Shown here: positions 58,501 through 64,000 of the stretch, piece by piece
Position numbering within the stretch: position 1 is the first letter of the stretch
Layout of the letters: every line of letters starts with the position of its first letter
Source of the DNA: Myrica gale
Lineage: Eukaryota; Streptophyta; Magnoliopsida; Fagales; Myricaceae
Length of the DNA stretch: 64,000 nucleotides
NCBI GenBank assembly: GCA_963930655.1
Contig: OZ005609.1
Span: 17,991,001 to 18,055,000, forward strand
Reading direction: 5' to 3'
Notes under the pieces: generated by a model
What the model saw: the letters and a program-made list of their open reading frames with translations, nothing else
Databases searched by the model: none
Told to the model about the DNA's origin: nothing
Translations under genes and position numbers: made by a program

Positions 58501-61500
58501 GATGAGCTTACTATTCAATCAAGAAAGATTAAAACTTTGGCTAAGCAAGCAAGATACTCAGAGAAATCTAGTGCTAAATTGCATGTCTGGCATCAGGTTT
58601 CATGATCGGTTTCAGTGTTTGAAACCCATATTGCAATTTCAGCATTCAGCTTGGGCCAAGGTTAGAATGATTCAAACTAGGTTTCCAAACCAGTTTGGGC
58701 AGTTTTAAGTACAGAATCGTCAGAAGCATTTAAAAAATGAAAAACGTAAATCTGACTAGAAAAAAAATAAACAAAATTGACCACACAAAAAAGTCCCTGT
58801 AGAGATGTTGTGTATTGGGATGGCGCGGCCAGGCCCCACTACGCCACCCCAAGAGGCTTGATCTATGCCACCCTAACTCAAGGTGGCATCGCCAGTGAGG
58901 CACAGGATGTGGATCACACAAATTGCACATCAGCGTATGAGGGTGATACAGCCAGTCCCCACCACGTCTCCCATCTCAAGAGTCGCGTCACCGGGGAGGC
59001 GTGGGTCCAAGATCATGAGGGATCCCGCCAATCCGACCATGATCCGAGCTAGGTCCCCCTCCCCCAGTACCAACCCCCAGCAGTGATGGCGCAGAAAGGG
59101 GAGGGGCTTCATCTATCTTTCAACACTCCACCCTTAGCAGGGATGACACGAGGGGAAGGGGCTGATGAAGGCCTTCCTCGGCATGGGTTGCAGGTGGATT
59201 GGCGACCCCAGGGGGAGGGGCAAGGAAGGCCTCTCGCCTCCTCCACCTCTCCACAGGGGGCAGATCCCCCTCTACCACTCTCTGCCAAGGTGGCACACAG
59301 GAGAGGGATCCATCTGCAAGGGTTTCCTTTTGTCTTTGTTTTGTTTTTGTTTTCATTTACATATTTTATTTTAGATTTAAACAATAAGCTTAATACATTT
59401 AATGGTAAGAAATTAATAGAAACAAAATATGAAACCAGTTTCAAAACCATCTCCTGCGAAAGTGGCTCTAGGCATTGAAACTTGTTTGGAGACCAATTGT
59501 TCAAAATTTAAATTAGAAACTCAAACCAAGGCTAAAACTCAAATTAGGTCCATTTCCCAAACATGGACCTAGAGACCTTATCCTTATAGTAAATGATCAA
59601 TCTTTTCTCCCTTCTTATCTTACTTTTCCACTCTCTGAAGTCTATTGTCAATCTTTTTTTTTTTTTGATAAGTAAGTCAATCTTATTAAAGATTAAAAAA
59701 AACAAAGAACACGAGACAAAGGAATCAACAGTACAAGAGACTATACTGAAAATCCAAACCCAAACGCTCACCCAACCCCACCTCATCCCCACCCACCAAA
59801 GACTCCAGCCAACACAACGCAAAGCCACCACTTCCCCACAACGAAAGACTTCTCGCTGCCAAACTAATCTAACAAACGTGAGCCCCTCCCCAGAAACGAA
59901 AACCCCTCCCTCAAAAGAAACCCCACCCTATTACACGATCAAAGCCAAGGCCTGCCCTTTGTTCTTAGTCTGCCTAGCGGTCGAAAAAGACCCTCCATAA
60001 TTAATCGAAGAGTTCAATCCCTTTAACTCCCAAAGCATCCTTCCCCCTGATTTTTTGGACTTTTTTGAACTAAGCGGTACCCTATCGCGTTCCAATTCAG
60101 CAAAGAGATTCCTCAACTCCTCCTCGTGACCGTCACTCGACACTCCAACCAATGTCCAACAGAGAAAACCATATCTAATACCCAGTCCTCAGATTTCCCT
60201 TCCAAATCGTTTCTAGGAAAACTGACCGCCAAGGGGTCAACATGCACCAGTTCCCCCACGGGATCTCGGAAAAGCTCTCCAACCTCCATCTCTAGAGAAT
60301 GTGCCTCAAGAGATGAACTCTCAACACAAGCCAGGGTCCCCCGAGAACATTCCCCCACCTCCAGACCATCGAAGGGAGCCCAGAAGAAAGATCTAGAACT
60401 GCCCGCTCCCTCTCGGCAACACACGGGACCCCACTCTGGAGCGTCCCATCCTGAAGATCGGCCTGGCCTGGCGCCGAAAAGCTGCATCCCGACGTCTCCG
60501 GCACTGCCCGCTCCTTCTCGTCAACTTCTTCTGACTTTTCCAGCGTCGGCGAGTCACCAGAACCCTTCCCTGCCACCACAGACGGCGTCGCCTGAGGCAA
60601 CTCATCCACCGGCAGAGGGTTCCGGCTAGCACCCGAGTTCAGGTCATACTGCCCATCACCCGGCTCTGCACACCCACTCGGCTTCTCCACACCAGCAGGC
60701 GCTATCAACTGGCTCAATGGGCAGGGCTCGCAGAAAGGAGAGTGAGAGTGAGACCCACGACCCAACTCAAGAGAGACCGAGCCAACCTGCGTAGAAACGC
60801 ATGCCAAGCAACTCAAGGCCCTCCTGGGTTCCTCTATGAATTTGAAAAGGCTTTCCAGCTCAGCAAGCATACGCATTAAATGCGCCCTTAACTCTCCGTC
60901 TGTCCCAGCCGTCCCAGCAGTCCCCCCAAAAGCCTCCTTACCAAAGGAATTCACGTGACCTACGCCCATAGGGAAACCATCTGAGGACAGCCTTCGGCCT
61001 GCAGACGCCGCCATTGGGAAACCAAATGTGACCTGCCTTGGCAGGTTACCGTTGCCATCGAGATGCGTACGAAACTCCCCCTTACCCTCCTCCTTCCTCA
61101 TCTCCGAAGAGCCACCCCTCACCAGTTGGGCAAAGGAACCTCCCGGCCTACCCTTTGACATTGCATGCCCCGAGTTTGATCGACGCAGCTCACCAATGAC
61201 AGAAATCATCTCCTCGCAAGACTGAGCGAAGGCCTGCCAGCCAAAGCCCGATCGCCCCTCAGGGATCCTGACTGCCCCCCTCTGTCGTCTATCCCCAAAT
61301 TCCATCAACACAATGTATCTACCATGCTCTGGGCAAGAAACGCACGGGAGGATTCATTGAACTTCACCGAAAGACCCTTGTCTTCTTTCCCCTCCTCCAG
61401 TTTGCCCAAGAGGTTGGCAATCCAAACCACCCCATATCTGCCAATACGAACGGAGCTCTGCGACTTTCGACTCAGCTCCAATAACGTAACGAGACCCAAC

Positions 61501-63555
61501 TTGCTAACCGAGAAATGGAACGTCTTCGCCTCAATCACTAAGCTCCAGAAAAAGGCCATCACAAACCACGAACTAAGAAAACTAGAATCCGTTCATAATA
61601 GTAAGCACTTCATACATGAGCACAGGACCTGTGCATTAACTCGCATGTGATAGAACACTTTGTCCTACAGTTTGACACTGGTTTCACTTCTTTTATAAAA
61701 GTAAATTCATAGTTGACATATGAACTAGCAACCAGCCTTGCAGCAAAGTGGTAACTCTCTGCTGAAAACAAACTTAATGAGTATAAGGTTCAAAGTGTAA
61801 GATGCGAGGGCTTCAGTATGAAAGAAGGTAAGAAGGCTACCCCCAAGATTTTAGCCTAGTGTGATTAATAACCGGAAAATGGAAAATAAACATTCTAGAT
61901 TACAAATACAGCTTATTGCATTTGATGAAAATAATCAAGTAAAATAATCGAAAAGAACTATCTGTAATTGTCAAAATCCAATGAATAACGTGAAATGAGC
62001 ATAGTCAACATGCAGCAAATTGGGAATATAAAAACAATAAATATCCATATCACAGTAGCATTTGAAGGCAGAAACTCATTCGTCATACAAAAGAGGATTC
62101 CAATAACAGTGGTATGATGATGTTAATTAGCAATTGTAGGAGTAACATATTCTTGGAGACTCATCCCAAAGATAAGGTTTCAATAACATTTGGAGCCACC
62201 AACCAAGTGAAGTTATTATTTCATGGTGTCAAAAAACAACCGGTTCAGACAAATGCCATTCAGCTAGGGTTAATTGTATATGTTGGTGTTACAGATATGC
62301 TAAAGAATTACCTGTCATAAGATTCAGCTCTCGTAAATGCTTGGATCACCCAATTATAAGTCTCTGTGTCAGGCTTCATATAATCTGTTGGTCAAAGACA
62401 ACTTTAAGTAACGAGCCCCAGACAAGAAATAAGAAAACAAGTCTAAGCATTGAAGAATTGAAAATGAAGGCTTCAGAGTTCATTGAACCAAACGAACCTT
62501 ACAATATGAAGGTTAATCAGGGAGCAATTATGGAGTTATTTCAGACTATGAAGTTAACATTATCGAGCTTATTAAGGGATTGAAGACTACTCTTTGAACC
62601 AGCTTGGTTCCACATTATTGATATGTACAGCAGCAAAGTCCCTCCAAGGAAATAAAATAAATAGGACCTAATACTATGAAGAAACCACAGAAAGCAAAAC
62701 AAAGACAAAAGAAGTAAAATCAAGAATGAAAGAGAGAGCTTAATTTCCAAAAACCAAAAAACTAGAGAGGAATGAAATAAAAAAGAAATAGATAATAGGC
62801 ATCATCAGTTAATAAGAATCAACTAGGTACCACATGGTTAGAATTTTCCACATATCATTTGAGTATGCAACAGAAAAAGGAGCAGTTAATGAGATGGAAG
62901 TGGGACTAATACAAGACAACACTGAAACTCTCAAAACCTGGTGACACTTTTAGAAATAAAAGGTGCCTATTAAGATCCCTGATTGCAAAGGAGCAATCTC
63001 CTTGCAAAAGGCAGGGGCGCACCAGGAAGGATCTGTCCGTCGCTGCCCACTTAGTGATATTGACTTGCCTTGTATTTCTTGTTTCCCATTTGAATCTCTT
63101 TCCATTTCAACTGTATGGTTGAGGAATTTCCTCCCATGTCTACATCCTTCTCTCCTTTCCACCGACATTTTTGCTCCATATCAAAGAAACAAAATTGAAA
63201 AGGACACCTGAAAAATACTAATTTGAATATACTGTGGAATGGCAAAGGTGCATCTTCGGCGACCCGAAAGTGGTCACACCCAGTCTGAAGGCCCAAAATC
63301 TAATTGAAGGCAGCTAGCAACTTGGGATACCATTATTGCAATGAATCCTTCAAGCACTAACAACTGCAAAAGGCTTAAACTGCCCCCAACTACGTGACGC
63401 AAATAAAAAAATTGGCAACTGATTGTTAATCCATAATGAATTGTAAGAAATATCTTAACATACAAGCACAAACTAAGAAAAAGAGAAATTGAACCTTCTC
63501 CAAATTCCATGTTCTCAAATGTTGCCATAGCAATTTCGGGTATGCCGCAAGTGGC
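22359..63555 (-). CDS. PTAC3: plastid transcriptionally active chromosome protein 3 (pTAC3/PAP1), C-terminal 630 residues
   Basis: Subunit associated with the plastid-encoded RNA polymerase in chloroplasts, needed for plastid transcription (family knowledge). Ten exons in transcript order: 63495-63555, 62312-62384, 47446-47523, 41251-41408, 39011-39179, 30489-30951, 29943-30320, 25598-25801, 23025-23158 and 22359-22533. They total 1,893 nt, join in frame and end at TAG. PPR-like helices ([27 protein letters not shown]) come first. A conserved linker ([20 protein letters not shown]) and a SAP domain ([20 protein letters not shown]) follow, then an acidic tail and a conserved C-terminus ([27 protein letters not shown]). 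All junctions are GT-AG except one GC-AG. The 5' end, with the transit peptide, is beyond 64000. Introns total over 39 kb and are mostly transposons, yet the exons are intact. Confidence 0.96.
22854..22930. repeat. 50-bp-period direct repeat in PTAC3 intron
   Basis: GAAACAACCAACACACA plus a similar ATATGCA-type end occurs at 22854 and again at 22904. Confidence 0.8.
23025..23158 (-). CDS. PTAC3: PTAC3 exon ([20 protein letters not shown])
   Basis: 134 nt. Acceptor CTTTCAG/GTAATAG (the first exon codon is GTA), donor GGGAG/GTAAGA. Confidence 0.95.
23159..25597. other. PTAC3 intron without recognised transposon
   Basis: 2,439-bp GC-AG intron. No coding relic is recognised. It contains a diverged direct repeat (about 24546-24645 versus 24740-24835), both copies having TGGAARTGCANCTCCCAA followed by TATATGCTGCAT/TATATTGCATTA and GAAGAAGAAAG-type ends. 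Confidence 0.5.
25598..25801 (-). CDS. PTAC3: PTAC3 exon ([19 protein letters not shown])
   Basis: 68 codons in phase 0. Acceptor GCACAG/GAT. The donor is AAG/GCAAGT, a GC donor, because the conserved reading MLK/VIELGG requires this boundary and no GT fits. Confidence 0.94.
26279..26292. repeat. target-site duplication, left, of scrambled LINE
   Basis: AAGTCTGTGGAGAA. It matches 29383-29396 (AAGTTTGTGGAGAA) with one difference. Confidence 0.75.
26293..29382 (+). mobile_element. LINE with blocks in alternating orientation
   Basis: Between near-identical 14-bp flanks lie five blocks. (1) + ORF1 at 26530-27333 (EAKEFQVSV..., [15 protein letters not shown]). (2) - ORF2 block at about 27830 down to 27330 ([17 protein letters not shown] ... 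[15 protein letters not shown]). (3) + endonuclease at about 27830-28310 (VYGPN-like start, [37 protein letters not shown]). (4) - post-RT block at about 28713 down to 28310 ([20 protein letters not shown]). (5) + C-terminus at 28756-29307 ([18 protein letters not shown]). The family 3' tail and poly(A) end at about 29380. The RT core is missing. It lies antisense in a PTAC3 intron. Confidence 0.85.
26530..27333 (+). pseudogene. LINE ORF1, N-terminal part
   Basis: ATG at 26530 gives [18 protein letters not shown]. Hallmarks shared with the ORF1s at 43930 and 61562 are EAKxFxxSV, a WSRKSxSSxxxGRxGxVWxxNLxxKL block, FNExSRAFLAQ and a VPEGxxGxGW box. Plant LINE ORF1 proteins often carry a similar IPEG..G.GW segment. 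The function is presumably RNA binding (inference). The frame ends where the strand flips at 27330. Confidence 0.75.
29943..30320 (-). CDS. PTAC3: PTAC3 exon, acidic tail
   Basis: 126 codons in phase 0. Begins [20 protein letters not shown], continues [10 protein letters not shown], then a Glu/Asp-rich low-complexity stretch and a basic KKSRRRASR segment. Donor ATGGAG/GTAAGA. Confidence 0.95.
30489..30951 (-). CDS. PTAC3: PTAC3 exon with SAP domain
   Basis: 463 nt. Begins [20 protein letters not shown]. The SAP domain lies at about 30540-30650 ([20 protein letters not shown], then [20 protein letters not shown]). Ends in a Glu run. Confidence 0.97.
31070..31274 (+). repeat. left LTR of copia unit E1
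   Basis: Contains ACGGACAGCGTAGCTGGCCATTTC, matching the start region of the LTR at 32404, and ends TTAACA. PBS-like TGGTGTCGGAGCCC follows at 31275-31288. The exact start is uncertain and the first bases are disturbed. Confidence 0.65.
31275..32403 (+). mobile_element. copia unit E1 internal region, deleted
   Basis: Leader (31289-31740) joined directly to the end of RT and RNase H at 31743-32390: [80 protein letters not shown]. Gag, protease, integrase and most of RT are missing. The polypurine tract TTGAGGGAGGA sits directly before the next LTR. Confidence 0.85.
32404..32653 (+). repeat. shared LTR between copia units E1 and E2
   Basis: Begins TGTCAACGGACAAC after the polypurine tract of E1 and ends TTCTTCA directly before PBS TGGTATCGGAGCC (32654 on). 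Length 250 bp. It serves as 3' LTR of E1 and 5' LTR of E2. Confidence 0.85.
32654..34503 (+). mobile_element. copia unit E2: gag, protease, start of integrase
   Basis: Gag from ATG 32685 ([12 protein letters not shown]..., [20 protein letters not shown]) to a stop near 33108, then shifted frames to 33765. CCHC knuckle [20 protein letters not shown] at 33511-33570. Protease [20 protein letters not shown] at about 33821-33880. GAG-pre-integrase [19 protein letters not shown] at about 34235-34295 and [20 protein letters not shown] at about 34331-34390. No integrase core or RT; broken. Confidence 0.85.
34506..34521. repeat. left target-site duplication of RNase H LINE
   Basis: CCCTCCTTTCAAGCTG, matched by CCCTCCGTTCAAGCTG at 37104-37119 (15 of 16). 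Confidence 0.85.
34522..37103 (+). mobile_element. LINE of a second lineage, RT plus C-terminal RNase H, 5'-truncated
   Basis: Starts inside RT right after the duplication. Blocks: [34 protein letters not shown] (TGG to TGA stop at 34714), [14 protein letters not shown], the catalytic box [11 protein letters not shown] (about 34990-35022), [11 protein letters not shown] and [19 protein letters not shown]. Frame 35444-36688 carries the zinc-knuckle-like [18 protein letters not shown]. An RNase H-like domain starts at LKCNTD (about 36595) and continues, after a stop at 36688, at 36740-37054 ([28 protein letters not shown]). Short poly(A) at 37093-37102. Few lesions, so it looks younger than the first lineage. 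Confidence 0.9.
36570..37054 (+). pseudogene. RNase H-like domain of LINE
   Basis: [10 protein letters not shown] opens the domain with the first acidic residue. [12 protein letters not shown] provides the Glu helix, EFETDCQ the next Asp, and [10 protein letters not shown] the final His/Asn region. One stop (36686-36688) splits it. RNase H domains at the C-terminus of plant L1-clade LINEs are known. Confidence 0.8.
37120..39010. other. PTAC3 intron, mostly unassigned
   Basis: No coding relic. GCTCTGATACCA at 37571-37582 is the complement of a tRNA-Met primer-binding site, so an old - strand copia start may lie here. Three copies of GACAAGAGGACA occur at about 37901-37990. Confidence 0.4.
39011..39179 (-). 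CDS. PTAC3: PTAC3 exon ([19 protein letters not shown])
   Basis: 169 nt. Contains [20 protein letters not shown] and [13 protein letters not shown]. Acceptor ATTCAG/GCAGA, donor GCTAG/GTTTGC. Confidence 0.96.
39396..40790 (+). mobile_element. LINE with 5' inversion (twin-priming form)
   Basis: From about 40355 down to 39396 the - strand reads the end of ORF1 ([40 protein letters not shown]), then the start of ORF2 ([20 protein letters not shown]) and [17 protein letters not shown]. From about 40355 to 40790 the + strand reads the C-terminal part ([38 protein letters not shown]) and the family tail with poly(A) at 40781-40789. The RT and middle of ORF2 are deleted at the junction. Located in PTAC3 intron 39180-41250. 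Confidence 0.88.
40897..41132. repeat. exact 118-bp tandem duplication
   Basis: 40897-41014 and 41015-41132 appear identical base for base (TAGCATAATAGCC...GCATAAA). It lies 119 bp from the PTAC3 exon at 41251, within the intron. Confidence 0.95.
41251..41408 (-). CDS. PTAC3: PTAC3 exon ([19 protein letters not shown])
   Basis: 158 nt ending ALCREG. Acceptor TGTTCAG/G, donor GGAAG/GTATGC. Confidence 0.95.
41409..43770. other. PTAC3 intron, unassigned, with G-run
   Basis: No gene or transposon is recognised. At about 42558-42584 there is a C/G tract with three runs of four or more G (GGGG, GGGGGG and a run of about ten G), a potential G-quadruplex. Confidence 0.5.
43771..43788. repeat. left target-site duplication of ORF1-only LINE
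   Basis: ATTCTAAGCATCTATGTT, identical to 46326-46343. Confidence 0.95.
43789..46325 (+). mobile_element. ORF1-only non-autonomous LINE, 2.5 kb
   Basis: Bounded by perfect 18-bp duplications. Short 5' leader (43789-43929), ORF1 in two frames (43930-44928 and 45116-46036), about 200 bp of GT-rich 3' region, the family tail CTTCAGTATAGTATCTTGTA (46231-46250), TTAATGAGATTGACTTACTTATC and poly(A) at 46314-46325. No endonuclease, RT or ORF2 C-terminus is present. It inserted antisense into the PTAC3 intron between exons 47446 and 41408. Confidence 0.93.
43930..46036 (+). pseudogene. LINE ORF1 with internal duplication
   Basis: ATG at 43930 gives [20 protein letters not shown]. The head domain has [40 protein letters not shown] and [11 protein letters not shown]. 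The first frame stops at 44928. A second frame from about 45116 runs to 46036 and ends with [19 protein letters not shown] and [20 protein letters not shown]. About 200 bp at 44740-44930 recur, diverged, at 44990-45235; this duplication brings in the frame break. No CCHC knuckle is seen. Confidence 0.85.
46326..46343. repeat. right target-site duplication of ORF1-only LINE
   Basis: Exact copy of 43771-43788, directly after poly(A). Confidence 0.95.
46344..47445. other. PTAC3 intron remainder, unassigned
   Basis: AT-rich. No coding relic or repeat recognised. Confidence 0.4.
47446..47523 (-). CDS. PTAC3: PTAC3 exon ([16 protein letters not shown])
   Basis: 78 nt. Acceptor ATGTAG/GGTGCAAG, donor TACGC/GTAAGC. 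A small exon that stays in frame between introns of 14.8 and 6.0 kb. Confidence 0.95.
48470..49741 (-). mobile_element. LINE ORF2 C-terminal fragment
   Basis: Read on the - strand: [55 protein letters not shown], then [38 protein letters not shown] and [15 protein letters not shown] near 48500. Several frameshifts. Neither the RT core nor the family 3' tail is present. The high-coordinate end abuts copia sequence at about 49742. Confidence 0.87.
49742..52018 (-). mobile_element. copia element M2 (- strand): leader, gag, protease, partial integrase
   Basis: From the PBS downward: leader (52018 to about 51500), gag (51272-50870, interrupted by a MITE), two knuckles [14 protein letters not shown] and [13 protein letters not shown] (about 50600-50690), a protease remnant [11 protein letters not shown] (about 50300-50350) and integrase scraps ([20 protein letters not shown]) to about 49880. 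Heavily broken, with no RT. Gag contains KEMWxYL-like [19 protein letters not shown]. Confidence 0.82.
51295..51477. mobile_element. MITE with perfect 13-bp terminal inverted repeats
   Basis: GTGGCGTTTGTTT at the left and AAACAAACGCCAC at the right, 183 bp, AT-rich interior with repeated CAAAATTTT words, no ORF. Inserted in the gag start of M2. The target duplication is not clear. Size and GGYG.GTTTG ends resemble the TTA-type MITEs at 7492 and 56522. Confidence 0.75.
52019..52030 (-). other. primer-binding site of M2
   Basis: GCTCTGATACCA on +, i.e. TGGTATCAGAGC on -, directly next to the LTR. Confidence 0.9.
52031..52265 (-). repeat. 5' LTR of copia M2
   Basis: On the - strand begins TGTCAACGGACAA (52265) and ends CAAATATTGTCA (52031). 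235 bp. Same start as the LTRs at 32404 and 53603. Confidence 0.88.
52400..53372 (+). mobile_element. copia fragment in + orientation: LTR end, leader, gag start
   Basis: LTR end CCACAAATATTGTCA at 52535-52549 follows CTATATAATGAGGAGACACACG, the inverted counterpart of 52031-52095. The leader (52550-53158) resembles the inverse of 51500-52010 (CTGGGTGGCTGTCGGAAC...). Gag start at 53159 reads [20 protein letters not shown]. It then jumps to [16 protein letters not shown] and stops at the inverted LTR at 53373. The start of the LTR part is uncertain. Confidence 0.75.
53373..53603 (-). repeat. 3' LTR of copia M1 (- strand)
   Basis: On the - strand begins TGTCAACGGACAACAATG at 53603 and ends AAATATTGTCA at 53373. 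231 bp. Preceded on that strand by a GAAGAGGAT polypurine tract. Confidence 0.88.
53604..54125 (-). pseudogene. copia RNase H (M1)
   Basis: Open from about 54120: [73 protein letters not shown]. Well preserved but lacking everything upstream. Confidence 0.9.
54134..54417 (+). repeat. possible LTR
   Basis: Begins TGTTGGTTGC, ends CTTGGAATACAAACA, and sits between two copia coding fragments. Composition resembles an LTR end (TCTCTTGCC, CTTGGAATACAA). No target duplication found. Confidence 0.4.
55009..56295 (-). mobile_element. 5'-truncated LINE (ORF2 C-terminal half plus tail)
   Basis: The family tail lies on the - strand at about 55100-55009 with poly(A) (T-run at 55012-55018). Coding at 56295-55101 has only one or two frame breaks: [48 protein letters not shown]-like, CFLCKMRGG and [18 protein letters not shown]. 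Inserted in copia RT between LSKS and MKDIGSF. Among the younger LINE copies here. Confidence 0.9.
56522..56714. mobile_element. Tourist-like MITE, 193 bp
   Basis: GGGTGGTGTTTG at the left, CAAACACCACC at the right. Flanked by CTA at 56519-56521 and 56715-56717. Removing it restores the copia reading SLVNLTITCPDIS. The interior is related, in reverse, to 7492-7685. Confidence 0.85.
57089..57701 (-). mobile_element. copia LTR, PBS and leader in - orientation
   Basis: PBS complement GCTCTGATACCA at 57511-57522. On the - strand an LTR-like unit starts TGTTAAGGAAAGTAG at 57701 and runs to about 57523. The leader continues down to about 57089, where it meets + strand RNase H. The LTR does not end in an obvious CA. 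Confidence 0.65.
57702..57967 (+). mobile_element. copia RT fragment
   Basis: Reads [28 protein letters not shown] and GFAPKIW...LGVTRSKK in pieces: the copia YGL-QSPRAW and YxDDI blocks. Bounded by an inverted LTR on the left and a LINE on the right. Confidence 0.8.
57968..58370 (+). mobile_element. short 5'-truncated LINE (3' end only)
   Basis: Reads the last ~100 codons of ORF2 ([42 protein letters not shown]), then TTCAGTATAGCTCTTTGTAC, TTTAATAAAGCTTTCCTTAC and poly(A) at about 58359-58368. Close to the C-terminus at 29000-29380. Confidence 0.87.
58780..59335. other. GC-rich island of unknown origin
   Basis: Open frames on both strands (58777-59052 and 59083-59478 on +, 59109-59504 on -) with no recognisable domain. 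Rich in GGTGGCA, GGGGAGGGG and CCACC words. Sharp composition contrast to the flanking AT-rich intron. No terminal repeats noticed. Confidence 0.5.
59655..61600 (-). mobile_element. second ORF1-only LINE, - strand
   Basis: On the - strand: ORF1 from ATG 61562 to about 59940, then about 180 bp GT-rich 3' region, TTTTCAGTATAGTCTCTTGT (about 59756 down), TTAATAAGATTGACTTACTT and poly(A) (T-run at 59653-59668). No ORF2 sequence. Same layout as 43789-46325. The 5' boundary is approximate and no target duplication was found. Confidence 0.85.
59938..61562 (-). pseudogene. LINE ORF1 (second ORF1-only copy)
   Basis: [51 protein letters not shown], then a deletion and frame change near 61310 into a frame with [19 protein letters not shown] (60292-61311). 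The tail is at 60152-59938 with [20 protein letters not shown] and [20 protein letters not shown]. It aligns with the ORF1 at 43930-46036 from head to tail. Confidence 0.82.
61601..62311. other. PTAC3 intron end, unassigned
   Basis: AT-rich, no coding relic recognised. Confidence 0.4.
62312..62384 (-). CDS. PTAC3: PTAC3 exon ([14 protein letters not shown])
   Basis: 73 nt encoding a PPR-like motif, [20 protein letters not shown]. Donor GACAG/GTAATT. Followed by the 14.8-kb intron. Confidence 0.95.
62385..63494. other. PTAC3 intron, unassigned
   Basis: 1,110 bp. Short open frames on both strands near 62950-63300 lack recognisable domains. Confidence 0.4.
63495..63555 (-). CDS. PTAC3: PTAC3 exon ([16 protein letters not shown]...)
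   Basis: 61 nt in phase 0. Acceptor CATTTAG/GCC, donor GAGAAG/GTTCAA. First exon of the gene visible in the window. Confidence 0.92.
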
Positions 63556-64000
63556 CTAAATGGAAAAACAGAAGGAATCAGTCTGTTGCAGAATCTATAT
63601 TTGGAAACAAAAACCAACTAGAAATAATTCAAACAAGCTCAAATAATGTCCCAGAGAAGCCAGATATCATGTGTTACGTCTACTGTTAATTAAACTACCA
63701 ACTAAAGCACTTCAAGAACATGAACTTATAAAAGAACAAAGTCATAATCAAATCCAGTATAAAGAGTTGGACATTGTATTTGGGTGCTGTGGCTGAAGAT
63801 ATGTAAGCAAAGTCAAGAGAGTCACGGCTGATGCATGCGGCATGCATGTATATTTCAATCAATTGCATGACAATCATGTATTCACTTCCAAGGGAAGAAA
63901 AAAATTGTTTAATGTTGAAATAAACGGACACGGGATTGCACAAGAGCAAGAGAGAGAGAACCGAGAATAAAATGGTTTGAGGTGGTTGGGCCTTGTGACC
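63556..64000. other. PTAC3 intron, start outside window
   Basis: No exon is visible upstream of 63555 on the - strand. A short (GA)n tract lies at about 63946-63958. Confidence 0.4.

Overview
The window is nuclear DNA of a flowering plant, most likely a dicot. It holds split genes with AT-rich introns, a plastid-targeted plant protein family, Ty1/copia and L1-type LINE retroelements, a MULE and Tourist-like MITEs. I cannot name the species. Nothing bacterial or organellar was seen.

Two host genes lie tail to tail, and both run off the window at their 5' ends. On the + strand, positions 2871-6518 carry the last five exons of HMG-CoA lyase (leucine catabolism). On the - strand, ten exons between 63555 and 22359 encode the C-terminal 630 residues of pTAC3/PAP1, a SAP-domain and PPR-like subunit of the plastid-encoded RNA polymerase complex. 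The ten exons total 1,893 nt, join in frame without a stop, and are spread over more than 41 kb because their introns are full of transposons.

Layout: 1-2805, LINE inside an HMGCL intron; 2871-6518, HMGCL; 7.4-8.0 kb, LINE relic split by a MITE; 9.8-17.2 kb, decayed copia element with a nested 1.15-kb solo LTR; 17.2-17.6 kb, inverted LTR of the same family; 17.9-20.4 kb, MULE transposase plus GRF zinc-finger remnant and probable terminal repeat; 22.4-63.6 kb, pTAC3. Inside pTAC3 introns: a strand-scrambled LINE (26.3-29.4 kb); two copia units sharing one LTR, followed by an RNase H-bearing LINE (31.1-37.1 kb); a 5'-inverted LINE (39.4-40.8 kb); a 118-bp exact tandem duplication (40.9-41.1 kb); an ORF1-only LINE with perfect 18-bp target duplications (43.8-46.3 kb); and a 14.8-kb intron (47.5-62.3 kb) packed with copia fragments in both orientations, three more LINEs and two MITEs.

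The most interesting signal is the LINE family. Seven copies share the same 3' tail, and two of them consist only of ORF1 plus that tail, like mammalian HAL1. One ORF1-only copy sits between perfect target-site duplications, so it was mobilised as such, presumably in trans by ORF2 of complete relatives. A second theme is repeated head-to-head (palindromic) arrangement of copia LTR and leader fragments at three places.
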